Positions 16,963 through 27,594 are shown, counted from the stretch's first letter. The stretch: 64,000 nucleotides of DNA from an uncultured Paracoccaceae bacterium (GCA_947503965.1 CANNFU010000003.1:310001-374000), one strand, 5' to 3'. Translations and numbers: made by a program. Notes: generated from the letters alone by a model not told the origin.

Positions 16963-18012
16963 TTATTGGCCCCACGTTTTTCGCAGGACCCTCAGCCAAT
17001 TCCCGTGCGTGATCTTGGCCATAAGGTCATCATCAACACCAAGGGAACGCAGCGCAGCAAGCAGTCTGGGCAGGCCTTCACAGTCCCCGATCTTATCCGG
17101 TACAAGTGCGCCGTCGAAATCGGACCCCATACCAAGCCGCTCTTCACCCAGGCTGCGGATGAGATGGTCGAAGTGTCTGAGCATGATGTCAAGCTCAAAC
17201 TCGGAATCCATGCGACCATCGGGTCGTAGGAAGGCACTGGCGAAATTAATGCCAACCATTCCATCGCTTTCGCGGATCATGGCCAATTGACGATCGGTCA
17301 GATTGCGCGCATGCGGGCAAACCGCCCACGCATTCGAATGGGTCGCAACAAGCGGCGCGTCTGTGATCCGGGCAACATCCTCAAACCCTTGTGCATTGAG
17401 ATGGGACAGATCAATCATGATGTTCAGGTGGTTACACGCGCGGATCAACGCTTTGCCATCTTCCGTCAGCCCCGGCCCGATATCGGGATCAGATGGATAG
17501 CGGAAGGGCACGCCATGCCCCCAGATGGTATCACGGCTCCAGACCGGACCCAGCGACCTTAGCCCACGCGAATGCCAGTCGTGCAGTTTTTCAAAGTCGC
17601 GGTCTATCGCCTCGGCCCCTTCAATATGAATGACGGCGGCCATCTCTTCGGCGGGCAATGCCGCTTCGATCTCTTGCACGTTGCGACAGACGCGGATCGC
17701 GCCGGCAGCGGCAAGATCGTCTACCGCCGCGAACCCTTTTTCTGTCCAGTCAGTGGCATCGGTCTCTGACACCTGATCAGGCAACGGAATGTCATAGGGC
17801 GGGTTGCGCATCAGATCATGATGGTCTGAGGACCTGACGGAATTGGGCACGAAGATCGCAAACATGCCGCCACCGAACCCACCTTTTCGCGCGCGCGGTT
17901 TGTCAATGTGACCATCGGGCAGACCGGAAGCTACCGCATCGGCGGTAACATCGTCTTGCAAAAGGCGCAGGATCAAATCGTTGTGGCCATCAAAGATAGG
18001 AAAATCAGTCAT
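16963..18012 (-). CDS. Membrane dipeptidase (peptidase family M19)
   Basis: A 349-residue zinc hydrolase of the renal dipeptidase family. Metal-binding landmarks are DGHNDL near the N-terminus, the bridging Glu in VIHIEGAEAID, and His residues in IDLSHLN and ATHSNAWAVCPHARN. GMGSDFDGA lies near the C-terminus. Despite the family name I see no signal peptide or anchor, so this copy is probably cytosolic, as usual in proteobacteria. The ATG at 18012 gives the standard N-terminus; a longer frame to 18246 is not family-like. It heads the peptide ABC operon and would cleave dipeptides or beta-lactam-like amides brought in by it. Confidence 0.92.
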   Translation of the reverse strand: MTDFPIFDGHNDLILRLLQDDVTADAVASGLPDGHIDKPRARKGGFGGGMFAIFVPNSVRSSDHHDLMRNPPYDIPLPDQVSETDATDWTEKGFAAVDDLAAAGAIRVCRNVQEIEAALPAEEMAAVIHIEGAEAIDRDFEKLHDWHSRGLRSLGPVWSRDTIWGHGVPFRYPSDPDIGPGLTEDGKALIRACNHLNIMIDLSHLNAQGFEDVARITDAPLVATHSNAWAVCPHARNLTDRQLAMIRESDGMVGINFASAFLRPDGRMDSEFELDIMLRHFDHLIRSLGEERLGMGSDFDGALVPDKIGDCEGLPRLLAALRSLGVDDDLMAKITHGNWLRVLRKTWGQ

Positions 18013-18337
18013 ATTGCGTCCAGTAATTGAGTGTCGCCAAAAATGACCGCGTTCGGTCCGGTCACTGTTCGACATTGTTTGAAATGCGAACTGATCACAA
18101 TCGGCTTTCGCACAAATGTCCGACCACATCATACGGGCCTCCGCAGAGCGGCTATCCCGTGTGAGCGCCGCCACAATCATGGCAGGCAAGATGAATGGCT
18201 GGGGCAGCAACTGTTTCTGGACTGAAGGCATTTGATGAATGCCCAAGATGTCCCGCCGACCAGACGGTCGGCCGGTATTTCAAGTTATGCCGCGGCGGCA
18301 AGTATCGGCCTTAGCCCCGGTCGGTCAGCTTTTGATG
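18013..18337. other. Intergenic region before the dipeptidase operon
   Basis: These 325 bases lie between the stop of the hydantoinase and the dipeptidase start, both on the minus strand. They should hold the dipeptidase operon promoter. A short inverted repeat, CCGACC with GGTCGG near 18256-18271, has no following T-run and is only a weak terminator candidate. I saw no convincing small gene. Confidence 0.4.
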
Positions 18338-21300
18338 TCAATCAGCACCTGATCCAAAGCCACCCCCACCAGGCGTCTTCATGACAAACACGTCACCGGC
18401 TTGCATGTCCCTGCGGTCATTTCCATCCAAACGCTCGATCGAGCCGTCTTTACGACAGACCGAATTCTCTCCGGGGCGGCCGGGTTCGCCACCGTTCACG
18501 CCGAAGGCTTGCGTTTTGCGATGGGACGACAACACCGTCACCGTCATCGGTGACAGGAATTCAAGCGCGCGTTCGATGCCGTTACCACCGTGCGTCGCGC
18601 CCCGCCCACCCGAACCGTGCCGGATCGCAAAGCGGTGTACGCGCACCGGAAACCGTGTTTCAAGAACTTCGGGGTCGGTCATGCGGGTATTGGTCATGTG
18701 GCTATGCACCGCAGAACAGCCGTCAAAACCCGGGCCAGCGCCTGTGCCACCACAGATGGTTTCGTAGTTTTGCAAGGTGTCATTGCCATAAACGAAGTTG
18801 TTCATCGTACCCTGGCTACCGGCAATCACGCCAAGCGCACCATATAGCGCATCCGCGATGCTTTGGCTGACTTCGGTGTTGCCCGAGATGACCGCAGCAG
18901 GGTAGGTCGGGTTGATGAAACTTCCCTCGGGCGCGATGATGTTGATGGGCTTCAGGCAGCCTTCGTTCATGGGAATGTCTGTGCCAACTAGCGTGCGGAA
19001 GACATAAAGCACGACAGCATGGCAGATAGCCAAGGGTGCGTTGTAGTTCAGATCGTCCTGTCTGCTTGTCCCTGTGAAATCGACCGTTGCGCTGCGGTCG
19101 TCCTTATTGACAGAGATTGCGACCTTAATCTGTGCACCACTGTCAAGCGGATAGGTGAATTGGCTGTCCTCCAACACGTCGATGACACGCCGGACGGATT
19201 CTTCGGCATTCGCCTGCACGTGACGCATATAGGATTGCACCACATCGGCCCCGAATTGATCCATTGCTTTTTGCAGTTCGATTGCACCTGTCGCATTGGC
19301 CGCAATCTGGGCCGTCAGGTCGGTCATGTTGTGGTCAATGTTGCGGCAAGGGTAAGGGCCTGATGCCAAAAGCGCGCGCGCTTCAGCTTCACGCAGGTGT
19401 CCGTCTGCGACGAGTTTGAAGTTCCTGATGAGGATACCCTCTTCGTCGATATGTCGGCTGTCAGGCGGGGCAGAGCCGGGGGTCTTGCCGCCAATGTCGG
19501 CGTGATGTCCGCGCGATGCGACAAGACATTCGATCCCTTCAGCGCTTTCGTCAAAAACCGGCGTGACCACGGTGACATCAGGCAGATGGGTGCCACCATT
19601 GAACGGATCGTTCATCATGAAAACATCGCCCGGACGGATCGTTCCAGCATTTTCGCGCAGGATCGATTTCACGCTCGCGCTCATGGAGCCAAGGTGCACC
19701 GGCACGTGGGGCGCGTTGGCGACCAGATCGCCCGTAGGATCAAAGATTGCACAAGAGAAATCCAACCGCTCGCGGATATTCACGGATGCTGCGGTTTTGG
19801 CCAGCGTTGCGCCCATTTGTTCAGCGATGGACATGAACAGGTTGTTGAACACCTCAAGCATGATCGGATCGACCGAGGTGCCGATCGCCTCGGCTCGGGC
19901 CAGCGGGATGATACGGCGCAGGATAAGCGCGCCGCCATCAATGCATGTCGCAGCCCACCCGTGTTCCACGACAGTTGTCCCCGTCGGTTCATTGATGACG
20001 GCGGGGCCTTGAACCGTTGCACCCATGCCCATTTTCGTCCGGTTGTGTGTCGGCACTGTCTGCGAGCATCCCTCCGACCACATTTCTACGGTGCCATGCT
20101 GGCTGCCTTGTGCTTTTGCATTCGGCAGGCTTGCTGTCGCGCCGGATGCGCCAATCGCCTCGACTGAGATCATCTCGGCGATGATCTCGTCGCCTTCGGG
20201 GCGGAAACCAAATGCTGTTTCATGGGCGTTGCGAAATGCCTCGACCATGTCTGTCGGTGATGCGAGCGCGACAGGCAATGTGGTCTGCGATGTGGCCATG
20301 CGCAGATAGACCTTTTCGCGCAGGCTGATGTTCTCGGCGGTAATGCCTTGGTTCTGGACTTCTTTCTCGGCCTCTTTGATCAGCGCCGAAGCGGCATCAT
20401 CAATGGCATTTATGTCCGTAACCGGCACAAGAAGCTGTTTTTCCCGCATCGCGACAATATCAGCCAGACCCATGCCCAGCGCGGACAGCACACCTGCAAA
20501 TGGGTGCAGATAAACAGATGTCATCCCAAGCGCATCCGCCACAAGGCAGGCGTGCTGACCACCCGCACCGCCAAAACAGTTCAGCGTATAGCGCGTCACG
20601 TCATAGCCACGTGCGATGCTGATTTCCTTGATCGCGTTTGCCATATTGTCGACCGCGATCCGCAAGAAGCCTTCAGCCAATGTCTCGACCGACATCGGGT
20701 TTTCGCCGGTCTGGTCGGCGATCTGCTGCGCGAGCTTTGTGAACAGCGCGCGGGGTGTTGCCACATCAAGTGGCTGGTCACTGTCCGGCCCGAAAACATG
20801 GGGAAAGTTTTCAGGCTGCAGTTTGCCAAGGACGGCGTTGCAATCTGTCACCGTGAGGGGACCGCCACGACGATAACAGGCTGGACCGGGATCGGCGCCA
20901 GCGCTTTCAGGGCCGACTTGCAACCGACCGTCGCGGAACGACAGGATCGACCCGCCGCCAGCCGCGACGGTATGAATATTCATCATTGGCGCCCGCATCC
21001 GCACGCCCGCAACCTCGGTTTCAAAACTGCGCTCGTACTCGCCTGCGTAGTGGCACACATCGGTAGAGGTTCCACCCATGTCGAACCCGATCAGTCTGTC
21101 AAAACCGTCCTGTGTCGCAGTCTGAACCATGCCGACCACACCACCTGCCGGACCTGACAGGATCGCGTCTCGTCCATGAAAAAGGTCAGCATCCGTCAGC
21201 CCGCCATTCGACTGCATGAACATCAGCTGGCCAACGGCATCGGGGCCAAGCGCATCGCGCACCTGATTGACATAGCGTTTCAGGATTGGCGTCAGATAGG

Positions 21301-21946
21301 CGTCTGCCACTGTTGTGTCCCCGCGCGAGACAAGTTTGATCAGTGAACTGACATCGTGGCTAAGCGAGATTTGCTGGAACCCTTGCTGGTGCGCCATCTG
21401 TCCCAGCTTCTGTTCATGTTCCGGATTGCGATAACTGTGAAGCAGCGCAATGGCGATGGACCGGTAGCCTTTGCCGTAAGCGCGGCAAAGTGCTTCGCGT
21501 GCTTTGCTCAGGTCCAGCGGTGTGATCACGTTGCCCTGCGCGTCCAGTCGTTCATCCACCTCAACCACGTCCGAGTACAGCAGATCGGGCAGTTGAATAT
21601 GCAGTGCAAAAAGGTCGGGCCGGTTTTGATAGCCGATTCGAAGAAGGTCCTTGAACCCGCGGGTTATGAACAGGATCGTGTTTTCGCCCTTGCGTTCCAA
21701 AAGCGCGTTAGTTGCAACCGTTGTGCCCATTTTGATAGCGCGGATCGCATTTTGGGGGATTGGATCGCTTTGCTTCAGACCCAGCATTTCACAGATGCCT
21801 TGCACGGCGGCATCTTTGTAAGACTCTGGTTTTTCTGAAAGAATCTTGTGTGTGATCAGTGATCCATCAGGTTTGCGTGCGACAATATCGGTAAAGGTGC
21901 CGCCCCGATCAATCCAGAAGTCCCATTTCGTATCTGTGCGCGCCAT
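18338..21946 (-). CDS. Fused HyuA-HyuB hydantoinase / 5-oxoprolinase
   Basis: A 1202-residue cytosolic fusion. Residues 1 to about 700 are the HyuA (ATP-binding) half with [10 protein letters not shown] at the front and [11 protein letters not shown] near residue 290. From about residue 720 the HyuB half starts ([20 protein letters not shown]) and continues through [15 protein letters not shown] and a C-terminal GGGGFG. This length and order match eukaryotic 5-oxoprolinase and bacterial fused forms. The reaction class is ATP-dependent opening of a five-membered lactam or hydantoin. The ATG at 21946 was chosen because it gives the standard N-terminus. The gene is divergent from the TRAP transporter, with a palindrome in between, and fits as a late ring-opening step of the island. 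Confidence 0.93.
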   Translation of the reverse strand: MARTDTKWDFWIDRGGTFTDIVARKPDGSLITHKILSEKPESYKDAAVQGICEMLGLKQSDPIPQNAIRAIKMGTTVATNALLERKGENTILFITRGFKDLLRIGYQNRPDLFALHIQLPDLLYSDVVEVDERLDAQGNVITPLDLSKAREALCRAYGKGYRSIAIALLHSYRNPEHEQKLGQMAHQQGFQQISLSHDVSSLIKLVSRGDTTVADAYLTPILKRYVNQVRDALGPDAVGQLMFMQSNGGLTDADLFHGRDAILSGPAGGVVGMVQTATQDGFDRLIGFDMGGTSTDVCHYAGEYERSFETEVAGVRMRAPMMNIHTVAAGGGSILSFRDGRLQVGPESAGADPGPACYRRGGPLTVTDCNAVLGKLQPENFPHVFGPDSDQPLDVATPRALFTKLAQQIADQTGENPMSVETLAEGFLRIAVDNMANAIKEISIARGYDVTRYTLNCFGGAGGQHACLVADALGMTSVYLHPFAGVLSALGMGLADIVAMREKQLLVPVTDINAIDDAASALIKEAEKEVQNQGITAENISLREKVYLRMATSQTTLPVALASPTDMVEAFRNAHETAFGFRPEGDEIIAEMISVEAIGASGATASLPNAKAQGSQHGTVEMWSEGCSQTVPTHNRTKMGMGATVQGPAVINEPTGTTVVEHGWAATCIDGGALILRRIIPLARAEAIGTSVDPIMLEVFNNLFMSIAEQMGATLAKTAASVNIRERLDFSCAIFDPTGDLVANAPHVPVHLGSMSASVKSILRENAGTIRPGDVFMMNDPFNGGTHLPDVTVVTPVFDESAEGIECLVASRGHHADIGGKTPGSAPPDSRHIDEEGILIRNFKLVADGHLREAEARALLASGPYPCRNIDHNMTDLTAQIAANATGAIELQKAMDQFGADVVQSYMRHVQANAEESVRRVIDVLEDSQFTYPLDSGAQIKVAISVNKDDRSATVDFTGTSRQDDLNYNAPLAICHAVVLYVFRTLVGTDIPMNEGCLKPINIIAPEGSFINPTYPAAVISGNTEVSQSIADALYGALGVIAGSQGTMNNFVYGNDTLQNYETICGGTGAGPGFDGCSAVHSHMTNTRMTDPEVLETRFPVRVHRFAIRHGSGGRGATHGGNGIERALEFLSPMTVTVLSSHRKTQAFGVNGGEPGRPGENSVCRKDGSIERLDGNDRRDMQAGDVFVMKTPGGGGFGSGAD

Positions 21947-21992
21947 TTTTTTGAGTCCCATGAATAAAGCTATTGCTTTGCTTGCAAAACGC

Positions 21993-22005
21993 TGACAAAT
22001 TGTCA
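21993..22005. promoter_or_regulatory. Palindromic operator between hydantoinase and TRAP genes
   Basis: TGACAAATTGTCA is a perfect inverted repeat with one central base, in the 113-base divergent region. On the minus strand it contains TTGACA, which could be the -35 element of the hydantoinase promoter. The nine-base GACAATTTG within it recurs at 25470-25478 in front of the second MarR-like gene. Confidence 0.5.
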
Positions 22006-22059
22006 ACGTAGTAATTGGGACCGCAGAGTGCCAAGAAAAGACCAACAGAGGAGCAAATC

Positions 22060-23025
22060 ATGAAACACGTCATATTGGCGGCGACCGTCGCGAGCGGTCT
22101 TTCCACGGCAGCCCTTGCCGAAACATGGGACATGCCCACACCTTATGGTGATGCAACATTCCATACACAGAATATCACACAATTTGCAGAAGAGGTGGCA
22201 GCCGCAACGGATGGAGCTCTGGAAATCACGGTGCATTCCGGCGGTTCGCTGTTTCCGCATGGTGAAATCCGCAATGTCGTCCGCTCGGGTCAGGTACCTA
22301 TCGGGGAATTCTTTCTGTCACGTCTGGTGAATGATGATGCGGCTTTTGGTATCGACAGCCAGCCTTTTGTGGCGACCAGCTATGAAGATGCCGCACGCCT
22401 CTGGGATGCGCAGAAACCGGTTGTGACCGCGCTTTTGGCAGAGCAAGGCCTGATGCCGCTGTTTTCGGTTCCGTGGCCTGCGCAGGGTCTTTACACCAAT
22501 GGTGAGATTGCAACAGTTGCGGACCTGTCAGGGCTGCGTTTCCGCGCCTACAACGCGGCATTGGAAGAGTTCGCGGCACTTGCAGGTGCTGCCCCGGTTC
22601 AGGTCGAGGCCCCCGATATTCCACAGGCATTTGCCACCGGCCAGGTTGAGGCGATGGTGACCTCGCCCTCCACTGGCGCAAACTCGACCGCGTGGGATTT
22701 TGTGACCCATTACACCCCTATCAACGCATGGGTACCCAAGAACATCGTTGTGGTGAACGAACGGGCTTTCCGCAGACTGCCCGACGATGTGCAAGCGGCC
22801 ATTCTGGATGCAGCCGCCGTTGCCGAAACACGTGGTTGGGACCTGTCCGCCGCAGAAGCTGACGCCAAAACCGCGATCATGGCCGAGAACGGCATGATCA
22901 TCGTGGAGCCAAGCGCCGAACTGACCGCCGGCTTGCAAGATATTGGTGCCCAGATGTTGAGCAACTGGAAAGCAAGCGCATCGGATGCGGCAATGTCGAT
23001 CCTGACATCGTATCAAGGGCAGTAA
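22060..23025 (+). CDS. TRAP transporter, periplasmic binding protein (DctP type)
   Basis: A 321-residue secreted protein with a signal peptide ending at ALAETWDM. The body shows the DctP landmarks: an N-terminal HTQNITQFAEEV helix, SGGSLFPHGEI, a central LSGLRFRAYN with the conserved carboxylate-binding arginine, and a NIVVVNERAF segment. The ATG at 22060 is preceded by GAGGAG at a good distance. Such proteins usually carry organic acids through an arginine-carboxylate salt bridge, so the ligand is probably a carboxylate, consistent with a heteroaromatic acid or a ring-opened product. First gene of a three-gene operon. Confidence 0.93.
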   Translation: MKHVILAATVASGLSTAALAETWDMPTPYGDATFHTQNITQFAEEVAAATDGALEITVHSGGSLFPHGEIRNVVRSGQVPIGEFFLSRLVNDDAAFGIDSQPFVATSYEDAARLWDAQKPVVTALLAEQGLMPLFSVPWPAQGLYTNGEIATVADLSGLRFRAYNAALEEFAALAGAAPVQVEAPDIPQAFATGQVEAMVTSPSTGANSTAWDFVTHYTPINAWVPKNIVVVNERAFRRLPDDVQAAILDAAAVAETRGWDLSAAEADAKTAIMAENGMIIVEPSAELTAGLQDIGAQMLSNWKASASDAAMSILTSYQGQ

Positions 23026-23118
23026 CGCGCGCGACCGAAACTGTCCTAATCTGCCAAGCTGGGCCCGGTGCTGGCTTCTTTCGCCCATGCACCGGGTTTT
23101 ATTCTGAAAGGGTTCTTG

Positions 23119-23643
23119 ATGCGGTACTTTCTTGATCGGATCTACATGACAGCGGCCTGGACGTCGGCCTTTACGATCCTGGCCATTGCAATCCTTATCA
23201 GTGCGCAGATTTTCCTGAACTTCGCCACAAGGGTCTTTGGTCTGCCGCTGCCATCGACCATTCCGTCCTATGCGGATTTTTCAGGGTTCATGTTGGCGGC
23301 GGCGACATTTCTGGCGATGCCTTACACGTTTCGCAGTGGGGGGCATATCAAGGTATCGCTTGTCACCGCACGCCTGCCACGCAAGGCGCGATTGTGGGCC
23401 GAAATCATCTCTTTATGCGGCGCGGCGTTCCTGACCAGCTTTGCCGTTTACTACATCTGGGTCCTAGTCGCGGAAAGCATCCATTTCAACGATCTGTCCA
23501 CCGGCACGGTCCCGATCCCGCTTTGGATACCGCAATCGGTTATGGGCATCGGCATGAGCCTGCTATGCGTCGCGGTGATAGACAGTCTGGTCCAGACGAT
23601 TGCGCGCGGCGAACCTGTTATCACCGCGTCAGAGGAGGTCTGA
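23119..23643 (+). CDS. TRAP transporter, small permease (DctQ type)
   Basis: A 174-residue inner-membrane protein with four predicted helices (near residues 10-32, 47-65, 90-112 and 135-155) and the RSGGHIKV segment typical of DctQ proteins between helices two and three. It lies 93 bases after the binding protein and ends one base before the large permease start. The ATG at 23119 is chosen over 23068 because it gives a family-like N-terminus. Confidence 0.9.
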   Translation: MRYFLDRIYMTAAWTSAFTILAIAILISAQIFLNFATRVFGLPLPSTIPSYADFSGFMLAAATFLAMPYTFRSGGHIKVSLVTARLPRKARLWAEIISLCGAAFLTSFAVYYIWVLVAESIHFNDLSTGTVPIPLWIPQSVMGIGMSLLCVAVIDSLVQTIARGEPVITASEEV

Positions 23644-23644
23644 G

Positions 23645-24946
23645 ATGTCTGATCCTGTGGTCGGTCTGATCCTTCTTGCGCTGTTGTTCGTTTTTCTTGC
23701 CGGGGGACTTTGGATCGCGCTGTCGCTCTCGGCTGTTGCGGCCATCGCACTGGCGTTCTTTTCGAACTCGTCTGTGGGGCTGAACCTTGCGGTGACGTTC
23801 TGGGGGCATAGCCATTCGTGGTCTTTGACCGCGCTGCCGCTGTTTATTCTGATGGGTGAAATACTGCTCAGATCGCGATTGAGCCGGGACATGTTCAATG
23901 GCCTTGCCCCGTGGCTGGGTGGTTTGCCGGGACGGTTGTTGCATGTGAACGTATTGGGCTGCGCGATTTTTGCGGCTGTCTCTGGCTCATCCGCCGCGAC
24001 GGCGGCAACCATCGGCAAGATGTCGATCCCCGAACTGAAATCGCGCGGCTATCCAGAGGGGTTGATCCTTGGAACCTTGGCCGGTTCTGCAACGCTTGGC
24101 CTGCTGATCCCGCCATCGATCATTCTGATCGTCTATGGTGTGGCAACCGAACAATCCATTGCGCGCCTTTTCGTTGCCGGGCTGATCCCGGGCGCCATGC
24201 TCGTACTGCTTTTTGGTGGTTACGTTGCTGTGCGGGCATGGATGGACCCGGAGCTAATTCCGACAGAGACTGTCAAACTGACGCTCAGGGAAAAGCTGTG
24301 GGAAGCACGCGGGTTGATCCCGGTGGCATTGCTGATCACCGGGGTGATCGGCGCAATTTATACCGGGATCGCATCACCGACGGATGCAGCCGCATTGGGC
24401 GTTCTGCTATCAATCCTTCTGGCTGTCCTGTCTGGCAGTTTCGGCAAGCAGGACTTTCTGGACGCTTTGCTTTCGGCGGCGCGAACATCCTGCATGATTG
24501 CATTCATCCTGCTTGGCGCCGCTTTTCTGGCGGTCGCGATGGGGTTCACCGGCTTGCCCCGCAACCTGGCCGCCTGGATCGGAGAGATGGGCCTGTCACC
24601 CTATGTGCTGCTGGCCGTCCTGACGGTGTTCTTTATTGTGCTGGGGCTGTTTCTTGATGGGATCTCGGTCGTGGTTTTAACCACATCGATCATCATGCCA
24701 ATGGTACTGGCAGTCGGGATCGATCCGATCTGGTTCGGTATCTACCTTGTTCTTGTTGTCGAGATGAGCCAGATCACACCGCCGGTCGGGTTCAACCTTT
24801 TCGTCATTCAGGGGTTGACGGGCATCGATATCCTGCGCATCGCGAAGGCGGCGTTGCCATTCTTCTTTCTGCTTTTGCTGGCCGTGGTACTGATCACGCT
24901 GTTCCCCGGCATCGTCACCTATCTGCCATCCGCAATGGGTCGCTAA
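23645..24946 (+). CDS. TRAP transporter, large permease (DctM type)
   Basis: A 433-residue membrane protein with about twelve helices. Typical DctM features are LPLFILMGEILLRS, the conserved AAVSGSSAATAATIGKM loop, LIPPSIILIVYG and TPPVGFNLFVIQG. Transport is driven by a sodium or proton gradient, with the DctP and DctQ partners directly upstream. Its end overlaps the end of the convergent MarR-like gene by four bases. Confidence 0.93.
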   Translation: MSDPVVGLILLALLFVFLAGGLWIALSLSAVAAIALAFFSNSSVGLNLAVTFWGHSHSWSLTALPLFILMGEILLRSRLSRDMFNGLAPWLGGLPGRLLHVNVLGCAIFAAVSGSSAATAATIGKMSIPELKSRGYPEGLILGTLAGSATLGLLIPPSIILIVYGVATEQSIARLFVAGLIPGAMLVLLFGGYVAVRAWMDPELIPTETVKLTLREKLWEARGLIPVALLITGVIGAIYTGIASPTDAAALGVLLSILLAVLSGSFGKQDFLDALLSAARTSCMIAFILLGAAFLAVAMGFTGLPRNLAAWIGEMGLSPYVLLAVLTVFFIVLGLFLDGISVVVLTTSIIMPMVLAVGIDPIWFGIYLVLVVEMSQITPPVGFNLFVIQGLTGIDILRIAKAALPFFFLLLLAVVLITLFPGIVTYLPSAMGR

Positions 24947-25458
24947 AGCGATGATGCCGCCCGGCTGGCCTGATCATATTGCCCTGACAACGCCCGCAGA
25001 CTGGCCGCGATGCTGCTAAGCTCATCGCCGGACATGTCCATGCGTCCCAACCCGTCGATCAGACACCGTTCCCTGACTTCACGATAGCTTTGGCATAGGG
25101 CGGCACCGCTGGTCGAGGTGCGGTAGAACACCTCTTTGCCCCGCTTCTCGGACTCGATCAGACCCGCCTTCAGCAGCTTGCGCAATGCGTAGTTGACGGT
25201 GTGTGTGTCATCGATATTCAGCACGAAACACACGTCGCTCAGCCGTTTATCACGCCCGCGGTGGTTCACATTGTGCAGCACCAATATCTCTAGCGGGCTC
25301 ATCTCGGTATGGCCGGCTGCTGCCATGCATTTGACCATCCAGCGCGAAAAGGCGTTGAACGCAATGATAAGGCCAAATTCGAATTCGGACGCTTCCCAGC
25401 CTTCGCCATCGGCAAGATGACGGGACGATACGATTTTACGTTTTGGCGAGGTGTTCAT
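24943..25458 (-). CDS. MarR-like winged-helix regulator (COG5631 type)
   Basis: A 171-residue predicted transcription factor. The winged helix spans about residues 50-115, with SPLEILVLHNVNHRGRDKR followed by NIDDTHTVNYALRKLLKAGLI as recognition helix and EKRGKEVFYRTS as wing. The long N-terminal helix (FGLIIAFNAFSRWMVKCM) would form the dimer. This form matches the predicted MarR-family group that often accompanies catabolic operons. It is convergent with the TRAP operon. Its own promoter region contains GACAATTTG and two ATTTGCAT half-sites that also occur at the two other island promoters, so it is a good candidate for the island's regulator. Confidence 0.85.
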   Translation of the reverse strand: MNTSPKRKIVSSRHLADGEGWEASEFEFGLIIAFNAFSRWMVKCMAAAGHTEMSPLEILVLHNVNHRGRDKRLSDVCFVLNIDDTHTVNYALRKLLKAGLIESEKRGKEVFYRTSTSGAALCQSYREVRERCLIDGLGRMDMSGDELSSIAASLRALSGQYDQASRAASSL

Positions 25459-25810
25459 GATGTTTTACCGACAATTTGCATGCGACAGAACGTAAGGTGT
25501 TCCCCGTTCAGATGCAAATCCGCGGGCGAGGGGAAGGTCAGCGCATGGCGGGCACATCTGACTGTCATGTCGGCGAATGATTACCGTGCTTTGTGTATGT
25601 CCGAGTTCATGACCGATGGCTGCAGGAACATGAGGGGCTGCGTCGCCCTTGTTTTCGGGTGCGACATTGCACGCAAGTCAAGCCTGCCATGGTCGTATGA
25701 CGAAGGTTCAATATCACGATGATGTGCTTTTCGCGGATACTAAGCGTGGATCAGTCCGGGCGTCAGCGTGGGCGTTGATGATCTCAATTGGGAAATGGGA
25801 GGAGCCAGTT
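25459..25810. promoter_or_regulatory. Divergent promoter region with inverted ATTTGCAT half-sites
   Basis: This 352-base stretch separates the MarR-like gene and the PQQ dehydrogenase. It holds GACAATTTG at 25470-25478, ATTTGCAT at 25474-25481 and its inverse ATGCAAAT at 25512-25519, 30 bases apart. These lie directly in front of the MarR-like start and suggest autoregulation. I saw no convincing gene in the rest; an upstream extension of the dehydrogenase frame to 25649 lacks a ribosome site and would bury the signal peptide. Confidence 0.4.
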
Positions 25811-27574
25811 ATGAAACGGTTCGCACTAGCCGTGGCCGCCGCGATTGCAACAGCTGCTGTTGCACAGGCGCAGGTCACAGAAGAAATGCTGTTGAACGAT
25901 ACGGCCACGACAGGGGATGTTCTGACAAACGGGATGGGGCGGCATCTGCAGCGACACTCGCCGCTGGACATTCTGAACCGTGACAATGTCGAAAATCTGG
26001 TGCCGGCCTGGGCCTTTTCGCTGGGTGGCGAAAAGCAGCGTGGTCAGGAAACCCAGCCCATCGTGCATGATGGGGTGATGTATATCACCGGATCCTACAG
26101 CCGCCTTTACGCGATTGACGTGAAAACCGGCCGCGAGATCTGGCAATATGATGCCCGCCTGCCCGAAGGGATATTGCCCTGCTGTGACGTTGTGAACCGG
26201 GGTGCCGCGATCTTTGGCGACAACATCTATTTCGGCACGCTGGACGCCCGCATTGTGGCCCTGAACAAGGACACAGGCGATGTGGTCTGGAACAAAAGAA
26301 TTGCCGATTACAAGGCAGGCTATAGTTACACAGCCGCACCATTGATCGTGAACGGTCTGGTGATCACCGGCAATTCCGGTGGCGAATTTGGGATCGTCGG
26401 CGCGGTCGAAGCCCGCGATGCCGAAACCGGTGATTTGGTGTGGCGGCGCCCCGTTATCGAAGGCCATATGGGCGAACTGAATGGCGAAGAAAGCACCATG
26501 ACCGGGACGCTGAACGCGACCTGGCCGGGTGACATGTGGAAAACCGGCGGTGGGGCCACTTGGCTGGGCGGTTCGTACGATGCCGACACCGATACGCTGG
26601 TGTTTGGCACAGGCAACCCGGCCCCATGGAACAGTCATTTGCGCAATGCCGGTCAACCGCTTGATGATAACTCTGGCGACAATCTTTATGCGGCCTCCCG
26701 TCTGGGCATCGATCCGGCCACGGGCGAGATTAAGTGGCATTTCCAGACGACGCCCCGCGAAGGCTGGGATTATGACGGCGTGAACGAGGTCGTCGCCTAT
26801 ACCGATCGCGAGGGGAACGCGCGATTTGCAACCGCTGACCGGAACGGGTTCTTCTATGTGCTGAACCGCGAAGACGGTGCCTTCGTGAACGCCTATCCGT
26901 TTGTAAAGGACATCAGCTGGGCCGAAGGGATTGACGAAAACGGGCGCCCGATCTTTGTCGAGGAAAATCGCCCCGGCGATCCGGCAGAGGCCGCTGATGG
27001 CAACCGGGGCGAGGTTGTCTTTGCCTCGCCATCCTTCCTGGGTGGCAAGAACTGGATGCCGATGGCGCATTCGCCTGACACCGGGCTGTTCTATGTGCCG
27101 TCCAACGAATGGGGCATGGATATCTGGAACGAGCCGATCACCTATAAGCAGGGTGCGGCCTATCTGGGATCGGGCTTTACGATCAAGCCGAACTATGAAG
27201 ATCATATCGGCAGCCTGAAGGCGATTGATCCCGACACCGGCGAAATCGTCTGGGAATTCCAGAACCCCGCACCACTTTGGGGTGGCGTGATGACAACCGC
27301 TGGCGGTCTGGTCTTTACCGGCACGCCAGAGGGTGAATTCATGGCCTTTGATGACATGACCGGTGAGGTGCTTTGGTCCTTCCAGACCGGTTCGGGCATC
27401 GTCGGTCAGCCGATCACCTGGGAACAGGATGGCGAGCAATATGTGACGGTCATTTCCGGCTGGGGCGGTGCTGTGCCGCTTTGGGGTGGTGAGGTTGCAA
27501 GCGCTGTCAACTATCTCAACCAGGGTGGTCTGCTTTGGACATTCCGCCTTCCACAACAACTGGCCGCGAACTGA
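25811..27574 (+). CDS. PQQ-dependent alcohol dehydrogenase, lanthanide type by signature
   Basis: A 587-residue periplasmic quinoprotein of eight beta-propeller blades. Residues 1-21 are a signal peptide (AVAQAQ). The adjacent Cys pair in LPCCDVVN forms the ring of the PQQ site. Metal and PQQ residues line up as Glu192 (GGEFG), Asn269 (GTGNP), catalytic Asp320 and a second acid Asp322 in GWDYDG. That second Asp, two residues on, is the hallmark of lanthanide-dependent XoxF and PedH enzymes; calcium enzymes carry Ala, Ser or Thr there. The ATG at 25811 follows GGGAGGAG. No cytochrome or XoxJ gene is adjacent. A terminator follows, then a sensor-regulator set likely to control it. Substrate (methanol, ethanol or longer alcohols) is not certain. 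Confidence 0.92.
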   Translation: MKRFALAVAAAIATAAVAQAQVTEEMLLNDTATTGDVLTNGMGRHLQRHSPLDILNRDNVENLVPAWAFSLGGEKQRGQETQPIVHDGVMYITGSYSRLYAIDVKTGREIWQYDARLPEGILPCCDVVNRGAAIFGDNIYFGTLDARIVALNKDTGDVVWNKRIADYKAGYSYTAAPLIVNGLVITGNSGGEFGIVGAVEARDAETGDLVWRRPVIEGHMGELNGEESTMTGTLNATWPGDMWKTGGGATWLGGSYDADTDTLVFGTGNPAPWNSHLRNAGQPLDDNSGDNLYAASRLGIDPATGEIKWHFQTTPREGWDYDGVNEVVAYTDREGNARFATADRNGFFYVLNREDGAFVNAYPFVKDISWAEGIDENGRPIFVEENRPGDPAEAADGNRGEVVFASPSFLGGKNWMPMAHSPDTGLFYVPSNEWGMDIWNEPITYKQGAAYLGSGFTIKPNYEDHIGSLKAIDPDTGEIVWEFQNPAPLWGGVMTTAGGLVFTGTPEGEFMAFDDMTGEVLWSFQTGSGIVGQPITWEQDGEQYVTVISGWGGAVPLWGGEVASAVNYLNQGGLLWTFRLPQQLAAN

Positions 27575-27594
27575 GTTCTCCCGATAGACCGGCC

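Noticed and set aside
18256-18271. Inverted repeat after the hydantoinase as terminator
   Set aside because: Arms are short and no T-run follows in either direction.
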